From assembly GCA_037954665.1 (NCBI GenBank), contig JBBMOL010000581.1:78633-142632 (forward strand): a stretch of DNA of 64,000 nt, read 5' to 3'. Source of the DNA: Laguncularia racemosa (Eukaryota > Streptophyta > Magnoliopsida > Myrtales > Combretaceae). This document shows, piece after piece, positions 21,462-34,104 of this stretch. Numbering within the stretch: position 1 is the first letter of the stretch; every line of letters begins with the position of its first letter. The translations under genes were made by a program, and so were the position numbers. The notes beneath the pieces are model-generated. The model ran no database searches. It was not told the DNA's origin and saw only the letters and a program-made list of their open reading frames with translations.

Positions 21462-24400
21462 CACCTCATAGAGATTAGTTCTACTATTATGAACCATATC
21501 AAGGAGGTATAATGTGAATGAGAGATGATTCGATACTTGACATTGTCAATCATGGAGAGGTGAAACTGAAGATGAAGGATGGGACAGTCAAGAATCTTTC
21601 GAATGTGATGCATATTCCTAGTCTTACTAGGAATCTTATTTCTATTGGAGCTATGGCAGATGATGATATTACTTTCATTAGTAATAAGTATTCATGTAAG
21701 CTAATTCATGGATCTATGGTGATTATTGGAGGCAAACAATGTCGAAAGCTGTGGAAATTGCTGGGAAGCACAAAAGTTAATGGTGAGAGTTATATCATAG
21801 AGTAGATAAAAGAAGATTCTACAATGCTGTGGCATGAAGATTGGGTCATATTGGTGAAAAAGGATTGGTGACCCTTGCTTCAAAGAAGATGGTGGATGGA
21901 ATCCCAAGTTGTTTTATGGGTTTCGGATTTTGTGAATATTGTTTACATGGAAAACAGAATCAGATATCTTTTGAATATATAGGAGAGAGAGCAAAAGGGA
22001 TTCTAGATTTAATTCACAGTAACGTTTTCAATCCTTCACCTATAGCATCATTTGGAAAAACAAGGTATTATGTCTCTTCTATCAATGATTATTCCAAATA
22101 TGTGTGGATATATTTCTTGTAGAGAAAGGATGATGTGTTAGAAAATTTTTGTGAATTTAAAGATTTTGTGGAAAATCAATTTGATAGAAAGATTAAAGTG
22201 TTGCGAAGTGACAATGGAGGAGAATTCTGTTCAGCGAAATTTGATCAATTCTACGCAACTAGTGGCATAGCAAGGTAGAAAACAACACCATATTCTCTTT
22301 AGTGGAATGGGGTAGCAAGGAGACTTAATTGATCCCACATGGAGAAAGCAAGGAGTATGTTAAGTGGTGTAAACTTAGCAACCAAACTTTAGGCAGAAGC
22401 AATGGCTACTGCGTGTTATCTAAAGAATAGGTCTCCCACACCAGCTTTGAAGGATCAGACATCATTTGAGGCACTATTCAAGAAGAAGCCAAATATATCC
22501 CATGTTAGAGTATTTGGCTGTGAAGCGTATGTGCATGTGCCTAAGGAAAAGAGGGATAAACTTGAAAGCAAGACTAAGAAGTGCATCTTCATTGGGTACA
22601 AAGATGGTATTAAAGGGTATAAGCTATGGAATCTTAATACTAAACACATCATTTATTGCAAAGATGTGGTATTCAAAGAATCTATGACAAGTCAAATTGT
22701 TTCACAGGCTCCTGAAGAACTATAGATAGTTGAGTTAAATGTTGGTTTATAGGAAAAGATAGAAGCTACGCAAGTTGAAACAGAAAATTCAAAATTTGAA
22801 AATGATGAGCCTAATGTGGAGGATGATATTGTAGATTCTAATACTGAGTTTGAAGTTGAAGCTCCACTTGAACCAGCCTTAAGGAGGTCAACAAGGAAAA
22901 GAAGACCACTTGAGAGGTATACTTTATTTGCCAGTAATGAAGATTGTGCTCTGACTATTACAGGTGATGGTCCAAATAATGTTAAGGAAGCAAAAAGTGC
23001 TAAAGATGCAAAACAATGGGAGAAAGCCATGACAGATGAGATGGACTCATTAGGTAAAAAAAAAACATGGAATTTAGTAAAATTACCCGCAGATCGAAAG
23101 GCAATTGGTTGTAAGTGGGTATTCTAGAAGAAGGTATCCGCAGATGCAGATATAGAACAATATAAATCTCATCTAGTTGCGAAGGGATATTCACAAATAG
23201 AAGGAGTTAATTATGGTGAGATTTTTTCTCCAATTGCTAAATTAAATTCTATAAGACTTGTTTTATCTATAGCAGCTGAATACAATCTAGAGGTAGAGTG
23301 GCTTGATGTAAAAATGGTTTTCCTACATGGAGACCTGAAGGAGGATATTTACATGAAGTAATCGGATGGATTTGTTTATTTGCAAACTAAACAAGTCTTT
23401 ATATAGCCTAAAACAATCTCCAAGAATGTGGTATCAGAAGTTTGACTCTTGTGCCTTAAAGCTTGGCTTTAGTCGTTGTGATGTTGATCATTATGTTTAT
23501 ATGAAGAGGTTAGATGATGATTTCATTATTTTTAACCTCATATGTTGATGATATGCTGCTAATTTGGAATAGTATGAGTATGATCAGTACTATGAAGGGA
23601 CTGTTGGGAAAAGAGTTTGAGATGAAAGACTTAGGCCCAACAAACTTCATCTTAGGCATGCAGATAAAAGGGAACGAGAGAATGGAAAGTTATGGTTAAG
23701 TCAAAAGAAATATGTTCAAGATTTGTTGAAAAAATTCAATATGATAGACTATAAGCCAGTAAAAACTCCTATGTTCACAAGTTCCAAGTTATCAAGCATC
23801 CCAATGTCCTGAAACTGAAGAGGAAATTGAAGAGATGGTAGCAGTTCCATATGCAAGCGTAGTAGGGAGCTTGATGTATGCCATGGTATGTACTTGTCCA
23901 GATATTGCTCAAGCAGTGGGAGTATTAAGCAGTTATATGTCCAATCTAGGAAAGGAGCATTAGATAGCTGCAAAGCGAGTGCTACATTATCTTCACGGTA
24001 CATCTAATTTTGAGTTATGTTATGAAGGCATGAAAAGCTTAAATAAACAGCAAGCATTAAAAATAAAGTGTTTTGTTGATGCTGATTAGGGAGGTGACAT
24101 TGATAGTAGAAGGTCGAGCAATGGTTATGTTGTTTCCTTATTCAGTGGAGTTGTGAGTTAGATGAGCAAGAGACAGAGCATGGTTGCTTTATTTAGTACT
24201 AAAGAAAAATACATGGCTCTTACTCATGTTGCTAAGGAAGTGATCTGGATAAGCAAATTGTGTAGAGAGCTTGGTTTTACACAAAGAGGAGTAAAGATTG
24301 CATGTGATAGCCAAAGTGCTATATTTTTTTGCTAAAAATCCTGGTTTTCATGCATGAACAAAGCATATTGATATACAATACTACTTCATTTGAGAGAAAT

Positions 24401-24480
24401 TAGAACAGAAAGTAATAGTGCCAAAAAAAGTTGACACACAGGTGAATAGTGCAGATTTTTTTACTAAGGTAGTGAATGTT
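21462..24480 (+). pseudogene. Copia protease end, integrase, reverse transcriptase and RNase H, broken
   Basis: After the nested element the frame resumes with the end of protease (VKLKMKDGTVKNLSNVMHIP, LTRNLISIGAM). Integrase follows: the HHCC region with CEYCLHGKQNQISF, then the core with YYVSSINDYSKYVWIYFL and VLRSDNGGEF. Then come KNRSPTPAL, HVRVFGCEAYVHVPKEKRDK and RRSTRKRRPLERY. Reverse transcriptase runs from KQWEKAMTDEMDSLGKKKTW through AIGCKWVF, LVAKGYSQIEGVNYGEIFSP and LDVKMVFLHGDL to the active-site YVDDM near 23540-23555. RNase H is recognisable near 24070-24250 (KCFVDAD, SKRQSMVALFSTKEKYMAL). More than a dozen stops and several frameshifts are present. Confidence 0.92.
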
Positions 24481-24680
24481 GAAAAGTTTGAATGGTGTAC
24501 AACTATATTGGGTTTAAAAAGGCATGGGAAGTATTTACGAAGTGGGAGAATATTGGGGTATGGCTTATACTCCTCTACAACAGGAAAGCATTTGGACTTC
24601 GGGGAAGCCGCCCTGGTGAGGGTCTCAAGGGGGCAGCACCCCCTGGACGCTAGGGGGCTTTTATCAATTAAGCCCATATT

Positions 24681-24899
24681 TGTTCATTAAAAGTTTGGGC
24701 TTGGGCCTATGAATAGCTATTCTATATATTCTCTTTTTCACTTGTAATTGCGTGATGAAAAACAAGTGAATGAGGTGATAATTATAGTGGAATCCTCTGT
24801 TGGATGTGGCCCTGATTAATGGGTAAACCAAGGTAAAATCTTGTGTCTTTATTTTTCTTCATTTTTTAACTTACTCATATGTAGCCGGCCCTAATAACA
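24681..24899 (+). repeat. Copia 3' LTR
   Basis: 219 bp, TGTTCATTAAAAG to CCCTAATAACA. The stretch just upstream (24595-24660) is unusually GC-rich for this window ('agggggcagcaccccctgga') and may hold the polypurine tract. Confidence 0.88.
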
Positions 24900-27047
24900 C
24901 ACAAATCCAACAATCTATAGTATACATGTACTTAATAGAAATGATCTCTTCACAATTCTTCAAACTTTTATACCACAATTCTGTTCAAATTCACAAAATA
25001 TAAGTTTAAGGATCCTATAATAACTAATTGAACCAATTTCTAGGCATTTAAATATATGAAGAGAGGTAAAGGATCAAAATTAGATGAAAGTCCCCCTTTA
25101 GAAGGACATGGTTCAACATAAGCTAGTATATAAGCATATTCATGTTTGTGTACTAGGCATGTCAAACGAATGGAGAGACACGAGCAAGAACACAACTGTA
25201 TCTCTTGCCTAAGTACTTCATTATACATTTTTTCATTTTATTATTTTTTTCTTTGTACATAGGTCGTGTTATGTCCATCTACTTCTGAAATCTCCTCACA
25301 ATTTCGAAAAATGTAATTTTCCCAAAATCCCTAATCCCTTAATTATGACTACCCTCCAATCCATCCCACTTTAAAAAATTTTGTAATCTTATTCCTAATT
25401 CACAACAATAGTACTTTAATTTCATTCAAATTATACTAGCTTTAGAAGACTTACTCACATTCACCATTTCTTGAATGATCTTGCATGGTTTCCCTTTGTT
25501 TTTAATGTCGAATTGCTCCTACAAAGTTACTCCTCTAAGGTTGGGTGATAAATCCATTTTATTATTTAAAGCATCCATGCCTTGATTGATGTATGGCACT
25601 ATCAAGGGTACAAAAGGTTTCAAAAAGGAAAGAAAGAGAGAGAGAGAAAAAAAAAAGAAATATAGAAATGGAAACGTATGTTAATAACTTGAAAAGGTTT
25701 AAATTTTTTAATTAGTCAAATAAATCCCTATCTAACCCTTGAAATTCAATATTTCCCTTGGGTTTAAAACTATTATTTAATTTATTTAATTTTATTTATT
25801 TTAGTTATTATAGAGTATATCCAAAATTTCAAAAGCATCCATTTTGCTTTTTAATAATTTTCAAAAAAGTTATATTTTCATCTCCATCCAGCTATAAAGT
25901 TTTTTCAAAGTGTATTATCTTGATTATAGAGAATATTGGTTTATAGAATGAGCTAGGGAAAATATAGACATAGTAAAATTTATGGTTATATTAACCGCAA
26001 AATGTTTGTCATTTATATATTATAATAATTATATTATAGTTATAATTAATTATCATTGTAATTATAATTCTCTTATCATTTTAATTCTTTCTTTTTTATA
26101 TTTATGATAGATATATATGTACATGAGAATCTTACCTACATTATCTCTTTGATAAAGTGCCCGGGTAATAGATTTTTTCTTTATTATTGATTTATTTTGG
26201 CATTCAGCAATACCACTTGTTCACACTAAAAAGGAAAAAGTAAAAGTCTAGCTATTAGTAATACTCTCACCACTACTACCAAATCATTCTAAGAACCCCA
26301 TTTGCCACCATGTAGAAGTGATGGCCTATAGTAGTGCAAGATGCAATGCAATGCATATCAAATTTTAGTTAATTCTCGTAGTTGTACAATTAGGTTTTAA
26401 GGTGATAAGCCAACTTTTCATAACCATTTAAAGTACATACAATAAGCCAGGTTACAATAGCACTCAAATCAAGCAATATTGACATAAGAAGGTTCACTTT
26501 TCATTTCTACAAAAGATGTACACCCAAGTTTCATAGCCTTGGCCCAATCATATCCCCATAGGGAAAGGTCCTTCCCTTAGTTCATATCACAACAAGCATG
26601 TTTCACTTAATTAAAAGAGTCACTAACATTTAACATTTTATCATGGATTTTCAGTTTAGAGGTTAGGGACTTGGAAATATATTTTTAAGGGATATCAGGT
26701 AATCCCATTTAAATGGCAATAAAGAGTCATTCAAATGGCACTTAAAGTTATGGCTTTGAGTGACCCATTCAAATGCTAGTAGTGAAGCATTTGAATGCCT
26801 TGCTTTAAATGCCTTTAGAGGTTATCCTTTAGATGCCTCGACTAAGGAGTTTAAATGATTTCCTTAGAATAGTTGCTAGCATACTGTAGTGGTTATTACT
26901 CAAATTCCTCTACTGTGGCATTTGGATGGCAACTTTTTTAATAGTGATAATAGCAATTTTTCTTAAACAAGGCAAAAACTTTCACCATAATACACTTATC
27001 CATTTCATCATACAAGGATTTTAACACACTTTTATCATGTTTATAAC
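24900..27047. other. Unassigned AT-rich interval
   Basis: No coding similarity recognised. A purine-rich tract lies at 25625-25660. Around 26700-26930 a loose repeat of 'gcatttgaatgcc'-like palindromic words recurs every 40-60 bp, similar in style to LTR palindrome clusters elsewhere in the window. This hints at a decayed gypsy LTR upstream of the solo LTR at 27048. Confidence 0.35.
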
Positions 27048-28054
27048 TGATGTGCCTAAATCCACTTAGAAGCACAATCAAAAGACTTAAGAAAAACTAT
27101 CTCAAGTCAAGGCAAAATCGGATCCACAAAGGACACTTTTCACGTGAACCCTAAAGAAGATAAGATGAAATCCAAATATCCAAAGATGTAATTATAATAC
27201 CACAATCATAATATATTCTAACAGCACCCTAATCTCATATAATCCACGCAAATAATCCACAAATGACAAAGAAAACCTTAATTATAAGAATCCCTTTCCA
27301 ATCGAAAAGAACACGTTTTCAAGTGTAGTCTTCAATGATGATTCAAATCAATTTGATAAATACTTCAAATAAGCACAAGAATTCGTGAATAACAATATGT
27401 ATTTCTGACCAAGAACTATCTCAATTCAACCCTAGATATGACACACTAGAGAAGAAAAGAAATCACAACAAAATGAAATTGATATAACTCACAATTTCAA
27501 GATGTTGCACTCGCCACAATTTCAACTCTTGGGATTGAAATTGATAAGAGTTTGGAACCAAGGTAAGAACCCTAATTCTCACGTGAAATGTAGTTTTTAA
27601 TCTGCAAAAATAAGCTCCTCAAACCCTCTCTTAAGCAAGTATTTATACTTGCTACTCTTAGGGTTAAAAAGTGCTCAAAATTACAAGTTTGCCACTTTTA
27701 AGATGGCTAACCCTAAATGAAAGTTACAAAGAAATAAAAGTGTCCCAAAACCAAAATACAACCAAAATAGTTCAATAAACATTTACAAGATACAAAATAA
27801 CATAAGTCTTCATGATCTAATGCCTCAAAATAGAGAACAATCGCAGCGGGTCTTTGATTGTTATCTTGAAAAATGTTCTGTGTCCAACTGAAGTTGTAGG
27901 ACATTTTGGCATCCCATGGAGAAATATAATTGTACCTGTAAGATTATTCTCAAATTTTATTAGAAATAAAGACATAAGGTAAAATATGAGCAATTTGGTT
28001 AATCATCCAAATTGGGTTTTGAAGAGGTTAACAGTGTCAGAAATTTTCCCATCA
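27048..28054 (-). mobile_element. Solo LTR related to the gag-less gypsy family
   Basis: 1007 bp with terminal inverted pentamers TGATG...CATCA and exact 5-bp target duplications 'ataac' at 27043-27047 and 28055-28059. The interior shares long blocks with the LTRs at 10973, 40067 and 45197: 'ctagagaagaaaagaaatca', 'gcaagtatttatacttgcta' and 'tacaagtttgccacttttaa'. The last 200 bp differ, so this is a separate subfamily. No internal region is present. Confidence 0.82.
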
Positions 28055-28059
28055 ATAAC

Positions 28060-31000
28060 TGTAATTCAACAACCCTAGATTAACACATGAATTAAACACA
28101 ATTGTGTTCCATCAAAACGTTATGTCAATACATTCAACTATAAAACAAAAACCAATAGTATTATTGAGTTTTCCCACTCACTCTAGCCACATCTTTATTC
28201 ATAGTAGTCTAAGGGAAGATACAAGTTGTCTAAAGCTCTTAATAGTAGATGAAAGAAATTGGAATTATCATTTACTTAAAAAAAATTACTTAAATAAACT
28301 ATTTTATATATTCTTCTATTCATGATTTCCTATAAAAAACCTCCTTTCCTATGGTGTTTTAAGTTGTTTAATTTGTTCAAAGTTCATGTGGAAGTATCTT
28401 ACAATTTATAAGGATTAATTTAGTATCTGTTTACTTTGTAAATTTTGAAACTAGAGGTAAAACATACGTTGAATATCTTTAAGACTTAAATAAAGGGGTT
28501 TATCTCAACTCTATGTCTAGCAAACTTACTGATATTTTGTCATTTGTGTGTTATGATGCCTCTTCTAAATAGTGCTTTGTGTTGTGTACAATGATGGTGG
28601 TTGGAGGAGAAGAATATTGGAGCTAAAAGTGACTAAGATAGATAGTTTTGGACTTGGAATATTCCTAAGTATGAGAGTCAACTTGATGGGGTCACTTTGA
28701 GGGTGTTTTCTAACATGGTGTAGGCTAGGATAGAGGTGGTGGTGGTAGATTTGATGTGCACATGAAGTAGATCACAAGAGGTGCGGTCTTAACTCTTGGT
28801 TTGGGTGAATGTCTTAACTCTTGGTTTAGATACAAATAATCATTTATTATTTGTCTATTATTAAAAATCAACATTTCTACATTCTTTAAATATTTTTTTA
28901 TCAGCATCCATATCTTTTTAGGGTACTAATTATCATACTTTTGAAATTTCTCATGTTATTTTCAACTTTGGTCATTTTTTATGTTACACCTTTTATTTCG
29001 TGTATATATATTATCTTAGACTTAAATTTGGGAATTTTACGTTTACAGTTATTATTAATATTATGAATTCGATCATTTCTATTGCCATAAAAATTTAGGT
29101 CTTCATAGATCTTTTAGTCCATATTATCTGTGAATATTTTATGCTACGAAACTTCAAAAGTTGATACATGGGCGACATGATCTATATAAGGACTGTCTGG
29201 GGCTATTGTAAAAAACTATTTTTTCTTTATTTCCATTCAAGGTCAAAAAGTTTGAGGAGATGAATCGTGAAGTGGAGTGAGGAGAGAATTACGAGAACGG
29301 GCCAAGGTAGTGATATTTGAAGTAGGAAGCACCATTTATACGGAGGGACATCCGATTCACCAAATGATCTATATAACCTCGGAAGAATAAGAAACAAGCA
29401 TAAGAAGGAAGAATTGCTAATGCATGAATATAACCTCGGAAGTGATGATTCTATCGACAAAGAGCTGCTTGATAAGGCTTGAGTCCCCCCGAGCCAAATC
29501 TTCCACTCGCAGCAGAAACCGTCCAGGCTGTGACAAAAGTTGAAGCATTTGCTATCTCATTTGAAGACGCTTTTAGAACTCGATATGGATACTCAATTCC
29601 ATCTTATTGGAAAAGTCGGACTAAAAATGAACTTGGGAGCGCTAAGGAGAAGGAAGTCGCTAATGCAAAGGGAAAGACATCTACCTTTGAAGCATGAACC
29701 CAAGAAACTGGCACAAACGAAGGGAGAAAATAGACTTGGTGACCATTCCTCCTTAGTTAAGTTCTCATCACGAGTCAAGTGTTTGACATAGAAAATTGTG
29801 TTTAGAATGGGAGAAAAAAAGCCGACCAATAACGACAGCAATCAACACGTTGATACTGATCTTGTAATGTCTAATGGCACGCCTCATATTAGTAATCGGT
29901 TAGTTTACTAACATGTCTACATGCATAATGATCACCGCTACGATTTATAGTGCACAAGATCGAGCATGTTGATATTGATCTCATAATGTCTAAAACAATG
30001 TAAGATTTAAAGGTTGAAGCCGAATGAAACTTCTCATTTTATTGGTCCATAAGTTTCATTAAATTCCTGGAAGGAAAATTTAAATAACATTAGCTTAATA
30101 TAAAAAAAATTTATAATCCCTAAAAATTCTATACTTCGAAAGAATTCATAATCCTTGGACACAATAATTGGCAAGATATAAAGGCTACACTCCTATTGTT
30201 GCTGATATAAGGATGTTTAACTTTCCTCCTATATCTGACCTACAAGAGAAACTGGAAGAAAAGGAATTACCATAGATTGTAAATCTTAAGAGCTTTGCCT
30301 GGTATCTCGACACTTTGTACACACACCAACAGTTACTCAGTTTGTGAAAAACCTAGACAAACTAGGATGTTTTCTCTACACCTTTTGGTACCAATGCCAT
30401 ACTATATATAACAGCCTTCACTAATCGATACGGTGTCTCCGTATTGCATATGATATTCTTAAAGTCTAGGCCTGATAGCTGTCGATCATAGTAAATGGTG
30501 AGTAGATAACTTACGCTCACTGATATACAATAAAATAAATCCTCTTTACCATTGAAAGACATGTAATTGGAAGTCTTCACATATATAAAATTGGTCACAA
30601 CAAACACCTAATCATCCACCACCATACAAGCAACCTACCTGACACCACCACAATAGATACTGTTCCATTTCTAAATCACATAATAATTCCATCTCGAAAT
30701 TGAACTAGCAAGCACAAGTAGTACAATGTATAATACAACCTTACTCACGTTGTTGTTGCGTACTAATCTAAATAATCTTTTAGAGCTTTAATAAAAAAAA
30801 AAGGAAATCACCCAAGTTGAGTAATATATCGAGTTAGAGCCACGTAACAGGAATTGACAACTAAGTCTATAGTTCTCTTATTTTTCCTAAAGCCCATCTT
30901 ATACATTTCACATCACGTTTTGACGTAGTATATATCATTCCATCACAACAATGTGTATTAAAATTATATGATATCATATTGCCATGTTAAACTAAGTGAA

Positions 31001-32522
31001 TTTAGGATGTATCTTACGCATGTAAGCTTGGTTACAGACTAACATCACCTTGTTTTAAAAGAGAAACTATCTGACTATTTTGAGTGATTTAAGCTACATT
31101 TTTATGCCTAAAATCGAAAGATAAGTTGTAATCGAGTTGTTAGTGCTGGTAGTGCAGCCGCTAGTGGCCAAAAGTGACCAGTTCAACCTATAGAAGTCCA
31201 TACTCTTATTTTCAATTTGGAATTGCATCAGTTTGGTAAGCTGATAGAAATTTCAAAATTGAATTGAATCGATTTTGAGGTATGGTCAATTGGATTGAAA
31301 CCATAGGACGTAATGGAGGTTGGTGATCAAAATGGTGGTTTCCGGTAATTGGATTGGCATGGATGTTCAAAATAGGAATCATATTTCAATTTTTTGCACC
31401 AATTTTGAGGATGATCGTTTGAGCACATTTTAAATTCATTTTAATTACTTTAAAGCTCAAAATCAATATGAAACTCTAAGTATCATAGTAGTATGGCCAA
31501 TCACAAGATTAATATAAATGATAACTGTCACATATACCTAAACACAAAATTAATATAAAATATACATCTCACATAACTAAATAAAACATATTCTCGACAT
31601 AATCCTCAAATTGCACACCGATTCTATTTCTAAGCATTTAGAGTTATTTTAACTCCAATTGAGGTGTAATTCCGATTCAAGTTTGAAATAAAACTTTTAT
31701 AAAGCCAAAATTAGAATTCAACTCTAAAAATCATGCAAATAAGACATGATGACAACTTAGATACTATAAGTTATAGGTGTAATATACGTACTTGCTATGA
31801 TAGAAATAATAACCGAACTAATTAAAAACTTGGATAGGTACCTCCTTGTTTGCTTGTCTTTATCATTCCAAGTTAGCAAACGACACCCTTAGACTAGGTT
31901 CACGACTAAGGTAAAAACTACTAGGATGACATGATAACATAGGTGTTTATGCTACTATAGATGTTGCGACAAATAGTAAATAGGAAGAAACTATGTCTCG
32001 TACAAATAGTGAGAATGGAAAGAAACAATAATAAGTGTTATATAGAGTTATGGGCCTCACATATAATACATTGTCTGTGGACTGTGATTGTTAGAGGTAG
32101 ATTTAGGTAGTGATCTCTATATGAGACTACTAGAAATATGGTTATTATCAAACATGAATCTAGCTATTCATGTCAACCATCAATGGCGTTGCAGTGGATT
32201 GAACCCCCTTATCCTCTATTGTGTCAAGGAATCATGAGCTATTTATTTAAAGTTGCTACATTAGGATTTTGAATGTGTGTGAGCAGCACGATGTGTGTTT
32301 TTGTAGCTACTATTGTGTTGACTTCCTCATGATTCACTCCTTTTACCATAAGAGGTGTTCTATTAGCAGATAATCTAAATTTAATTCCCAACCAAAGTTT
32401 AGGATGATGTTAACCAGAGTGGTTCATCATGTAGTTTCCACTCAACTAGTATGTTTGTTGAAATTATAATAGTAATTAGATTTTAAATGATTTGATAGTT
32501 CTAATAATCTTATGTGTTTTAT
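28060..32522. other. Unassigned interval with two unrecognised small frames
   Basis: No transposon or host domain recognised. Plus-strand frame 29479-29697 (72 codons, MSPPEPNLPLAAETVQ...) and minus-strand frame 30362-30607 (81 codons, MFVVTNFIYVKTSNYMSF...) have less biased composition than their surroundings. They lack recognisable domains, introns or neighbours supporting a gene. A near-repeat 'gttgatantgatctnataatgtctaa' occurs at about 29850 and 29970. Nothing else stands out. Confidence 0.35.
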
Positions 32523-33064
32523 TGTAAACACTCGAAATAAATATATTTATTTGACATTTACTTAAAATAAGATAAGGTCAAATAAGTAATTTTTATAAAT
32601 ATAAAGCGGCAATTTGGTCTTTTTATGGATGAGATGTAAATGCCTCAATTTAACCTAATGCACTATTCTTTACCAATTTCACAGTAGCAAACAAGTGACA
32701 CTCTTTGATACCTAAAGGCAAGCTAGTGATTTCCATAAGGATTGAACACGATTTAATCAGGTAAGGACTTTTAATGATTGAATTGCTATTTATGAATATA
32801 GAATTGAGGATTAAATCAATTTTCATTACCCGATTCAAAAGCAAACATTAAAGTGTGAAAGTAATTGAAACTTATTACTTAAACACTTGTTGATTGAATT
32901 TAATTTCTTAACTACTTGGAAGTATTTATTTATGCTTCAATTATTTTATTTGACTTTACTTGAAGTGACAATAAGTATTTCTTGTATTGGTTGTGTGTGT
33001 ACCGTGGGTGTGTGAGGGTGTGTTGCTGTGGTGCATGTAGTAAAGTGTGTTGTTAACTTGTTGA

Positions 33065-33520
33065 AGTTAGTTAGCAACCATATCAAATGATGTGTAAACT
33101 TCTACTACTTTAGTGCATCAAGTATTGACTTCTTCTCCAACCATTGATGATGGACAAAGAGAAAATTTGTTCCATACTTCTTGTAAGGTACAGGGAAACT
33201 TGTGCGTAATTATTGTTGAAGGTGGTAGTTGTACTAATGTTGTAACTGCATCATTAGTATCAAAGTTGAAACTTGTAACTACGCCGTATCCTAAACCCTA
33301 TACATTACATTGGTTGAATGATCAGGACAGTCTTTGTGTGACCCAAAGGGCTAGGGTACCCTTCAATGTAAGGGATAAATACTATGATGAAATCGAGTGT
33401 GATATTCTACCTATGTGTGCATCGCATATATTACTTGGCAGGCCTTAGTTATATGACAGAAGGGTCTTACATGATGACTTTATGAATACATATGTATTCT
33501 AGAAGGAGGGAAAACAGATT
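33065..33520 (+). pseudogene. Retropepsin-like frame, upstream copy
   Basis: The best frame (33113-33448, 111 codons) reads QRENLFHTSCKVQGNLCVII, then GGSCTNVVTASLVSKLKL, YTLHWLNDQDSLCVTQRA and LPMCASHILLGRP. This is the aspartic protease segment of plant gypsy polyproteins. The catalytic position (usually DGGSC) is Glu, codon 33218-33220. A stop replaces Trp after LLGRP. In the other copies the frame opens further upstream at MTND; here that ATG is ATA and a stop follows. No gag precedes it. Confidence 0.85.
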
Positions 33521-33974
33521 ATTCTAAATCCGATGTCCCTTTCAAAGGTCCAAAAGGTTCAGCAACAGATCCGTAGACCATAAGAGATTCTTGAGAATCA
33601 CAACCACATGAACCAACCTTCATAGGGCTACATTGTGCAGAAGCAAACATGCTAACCTTCAAAGGTACTAGAGGCTCATGAGCAGTTGAGTAAACCATTG
33701 GAGGATTCTAAGGGTTAGAGTCAAATGAGCGTATCATCAGAGAGTTAAACTGTTTAGAGACAGTTGTGTTCACCTTCAGAGGTTTCGGAAGGTAGTGGGC
33801 AATTGGGCCAACCATTAAAGAGCTATGAGGATCAACGCCATATAGAAGAGTTTGAAAAGGAGAAAACAATTTCAATGGAATGAGTTGAGATAGGAGAGAC
33901 CTCAATGGAAAATGGGTCATTATTTGTGTTGCAGATGTGATACAACCTAGAAATGGAGGAGAGAAAACAATCAC
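33519..33974 (-). other. Antisense frame between protease and 3' LTR, upstream copy
   Basis: A minus-strand frame of 152 codons with one TAG at about 33705. It opens MIVFSPPFLGCITSATQIM and contains three spaced repeats of the pattern DPxxxLMVxxxAxxPLxPLKV. The sister copy at 37230-37685 has exactly the same length but its stop is elsewhere. The frame is unrelated to gag or pol. It could be captured sequence or a chance frame. I do not recognise the family. Confidence 0.45.
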
Positions 33975-34092
33975 CCCTTGTGGTAATTCAAAAATTGAGA
34001 TTCTGCAGTGATGCTTCTTTAGGTGGCTTGCTAGAAGGAAATAGAATCTTTATAGCATTTGATCTGTCAGATTTGAGGACAAATCTTTTTTA

Positions 34093-34104
34093 TGCCCGAG
34101 GAGA
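34093..34104 (+). other. Polypurine tract before LTR 34105
   Basis: 'tgcccgaggaga' directly precedes the LTR start TGATAGGAAT. The same string precedes the 3' LTR of the 40067-46051 element on its coding strand. A decayed version, 'tcctaggaga', precedes the LTR at 37816. Confidence 0.7.

Larger units (their letters stand above)
15669..24899 (+). mobile_element. Ty1/copia LTR retrotransposon, degenerate, with nested gypsy insertion
   Basis: Matching LTRs lie at 15669-15884 and 24681-24899, and a tRNA-Met-type primer site follows the left LTR. The order gag, protease, integrase, reverse transcriptase, RNase H is diagnostic of copia. About 4.67 kb remains after removing the nested element at 16907-21461. 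Flanks do not show a target duplication ('tactt' on the left, 'cacaa' on the right). Many in-frame stops make it non-coding today. Confidence 0.92.

Noticed and set aside
22455..23194. Minus-strand frames of 64-112 codons
   Set aside because: They are shadows of the copia integrase and reverse transcriptase on the plus strand.
15664..24904. Target duplication for the copia element
   Set aside because: Flanking pentamers are 'tactt' and 'cacaa'; they do not match, so none is claimed.
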